From: Marinococcus halotolerans DSM 16375 | GTDB taxonomy: Bacteria > Bacillota > Bacilli > Bacillales > Marinococcaceae | Assembly: GCF_000420725.1 (NCBI RefSeq) | Contig: NZ_ATVM01000016.1 | Location: forward strand, 1 to 64,000 | DNA: 64,000 nucleotides | Direction: 5' to 3' | Shown: positions 62,624 to 64,000 of the stretch, one piece after another | How the letters are laid out: every line of letters begins with the position of its first letter | How positions within the stretch are numbered: the stretch's first letter is position 1 | Notes under the pieces: model-generated | Seen by the model: only the letters and a program-made list of their open reading frames with translations | Database searches by the model: none | Told to the model about the DNA's origin: nothing | Program-made: the position numbers and the translations under genes

Positions 62624-64000
62624 TTAAAGAATCGTGCGTTTGTTCATCCACTGGCTCATTTTAGTAAATAGTGTCGGTGGATTGGGGCGTTCAAGGTTAT
62701 TCGGGTTGCAAAAAGCAAAGTAATCGACTTTTTCAATAAAGTACGTGAGACGGAGCAGGGCAAACAGCAGGGCCCCACTCGATCCGAGCGCGAAGCTTAG
62801 TCCATAGCCGTTGAACCCAAAAGGAAGCAGCAGGAAGGTGAGTACCGCATTTAAAGAGAAAAACAGAATAGAAGTAATCATCGCACCGCGCCGGTCTTCA
62901 AAGTAAAGAAGAATAAGCGTCAGCACAAGAACCATGGCATTTGAAAATGCCCCGACCGTCGTAAAACGGAAGATCGAGATAATGTCATTTTCGACGGGAA
63001 CAAAAGTGGCAGCGTAGCCAATTGACAAAATGATCACTATCGAAATCAGGCCCTGGCTGCGCACAAGCCGCTCGAGCTCCTGCTTTAAGACGTACTGCAT
63101 AGATTCTTTTGACGTTTTTATCTGCTGAAGCGTCCCGCCCTGGTTGATATAGCCGTAAAATGAACGATAGCGCTCGTAGAAACGGGTTTCTACTGATACG
63201 ACAAAGATAATCAGCGTAGGAATAATCGTGAGGTATGACCAGAAAATTGCCGTGTCATAAACCCGGTTATAGACAAATGTATCAAGTAAAATTGATCTGC
63301 CTTCGCCAAACCAGATAATCCAGTTACATACCCAGATGCCTACATTGTACAAAAAGCCGGTCCAGAAGAGAGTCGGGTATTTATCAAAATAGCTGATGTA
63401 TTGAAACTGGCTGTCGGATGTATGAAGCGGAAACGTAATCAGCATCGAAAACAACAGCCCAAACAATGTGACAACCATTCCGCTTGTAAAGCCGAGCACA
63501 AGCATAAAGCTAGTAGCGTGCGGAATGAACGTAAAGGCTTCTGCGGAGCGGCCGAGAAGAAATACCATGCCGACCGCAATGACTGCGCCGGACAAAAAGC
63601 TGTAGGCGACAGCCTGATAAAACTTGGCGGCACTTAAGAATAAAAACAGCACCCAGATCAAGTTAATGGTTACAAACAATACAAGAAGCAGGAGCTCATA
63701 CAAAAATGGCAGAGAGCTTATCCGTATAAAGATAAGCCAAACAGTGACTGCTAGAAACAGAGTTACCTTGGTCATGCCGAGAAATGTTGGAAACACTTTA
63801 TTTGTCTTTTTTTCATAAAATAAATCCGCGACATACCGTGTAACTACCAGCTGCTGGATGCCAAACAGCACCTGAGAAAAAATAAACGAGTAGGAAATAG
63901 ATAAGTTGAAAAGCTCCCTTTCCTGCAGGGTCACGGGGAGAAAAACCATGGAAAACCATTGGATCATTGCAATAGTAGCGATTACGACGATCCATGGTCC
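62624..64000 (-). CDS. pelG: Pel exopolysaccharide exporter PelG (5' end beyond the window)
   Basis: Multi-helix MOP/Wzx-like membrane protein. The open frame runs past the window end, where GPWIVVIATIAMIQWF matches the first helix of PelG; I therefore treat it as partial rather than starting at the internal ATG 63967. About 458 codons and some eleven or twelve helices are visible, ending MNKRTIL. PelG and PelF export a GalNAc-rich polysaccharide in Gram-positive pel operons, and it is the last gene, so the rest of pel should lie to the right. Confidence 0.85.
   Translation of the reverse strand, partial: GPWIVVIATIAMIQWFSMVFLPVTLQERELFNLSISYSFIFSQVLFGIQQLVVTRYVADLFYEKKTNKVFPTFLGMTKVTLFLAVTVWLIFIRISSLPFLYELLLLVLFVTINLIWVLFLFLSAAKFYQAVAYSFLSGAVIAVGMVFLLGRSAEAFTFIPHATSFMLVLGFTSGMVVTLFGLLFSMLITFPLHTSDSQFQYISYFDKYPTLFWTGFLYNVGIWVCNWIIWFGEGRSILLDTFVYNRVYDTAIFWSYLTIIPTLIIFVVSVETRFYERYRSFYGYINQGGTLQQIKTSKESMQYVLKQELERLVRSQGLISIVIILSIGYAATFVPVENDIISIFRFTTVGAFSNAMVLVLTLILLYFEDRRGAMITSILFFSLNAVLTFLLLPFGFNGYGLSFALGSSGALLFALLRLTYFIEKVDYFAFCNPNNLERPNPPTLFTKMSQWMNKRTIL

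Overview
The window comes from a low-to-moderate GC member of the Bacillales, probably a salt- or alkali-adapted Bacillaceae. Evidence: the run thiL-tsaE-tsaB-rimI-tsaD-ydiF-rex-ydiK-ydiL-groES-groEL matches the B. subtilis ydi/groE neighbourhood (lacking moaC and tatAy/tatCy); there is a CIRCE operator, strong AAGGAGG ribosome binding sites and frequent TTG starts; and there is a large sigma-B-type stress gene block (GsiB-like KGG protein, Mn catalase, UspA, DUF2512, DUF3243, YjzC-like, CotF-like). No species call is possible from sequence alone.

Layout. 1-3001: the 3' end of one 5S rRNA, the 5-oxoprolinase genes pxpBAC, a second complete 5S rRNA and tRNA-fMet. 3102-12854: the conserved housekeeping block (thiamine kinase, t6A tRNA modification, ABC-F ATPase, redox repressor Rex, GroES/GroEL). 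12615-25011: a 12,157-bp mobile island inserted in the 3' end of groEL, bounded by 239-bp direct repeats of the groEL tail. It carries a tyrosine integrase, an unknown 382-aa protein beside long inverted repeats, a complete retron (NDT-like effector, msr-msd RNA, reverse transcriptase) that resembles retron Eco1/Ec86, and a type I restriction-modification system. 25154-28342: a second small insertion-like unit with one large UPF1/DNA2-like helicase between 46-bp repeated terminators. 28574-33823: an Ltp-repeat surface protein, a Gfo/Idh oxidoreductase, an arsR-arsC-trxB operon with no arsenite exporter, and a sugar dehydrogenase lipoprotein.

34-53 kb is a general-stress block: three paralogous DUF2294 (MpsC-like) proteins, a DUF2254 membrane protein, UspA, esterase, M20 peptidase plus ATP-grasp ligase, GT8 glycosyltransferase, CBS protein, Mn catalase, ion channel, CotF-like pair, YihY, GsiB and YjzC. 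At least eight transcription units here begin with sigma-B-like promoters (GTTTNN, 12-15 bp, GGNWAN-like). In seven of these the promoter is followed, before the gene, by a leader with a short hairpin and then a strong intrinsic terminator of related sequence (AGCCGGAAAAG...CTTTTCCGGCT-T7). This repeated promoter-hairpin-terminator-gene design looks like an undescribed attenuator or stress sRNA family and is, with the retron and the groEL integration site, the most interesting content.

52.6-64 kb: a pRiA4b ORF-3-like protein, a nuclease-helicase (DUF2075), an AbrB-family transporter, DUF2252, a membrane diguanylate cyclase, DUF4188, a secreted beta-helix protein and the 3' part of pelG (Pel exopolysaccharide exporter), suggesting a c-di-GMP/exopolysaccharide locus continuing beyond the window. 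All calls are from reading the sequence; no database search was run.
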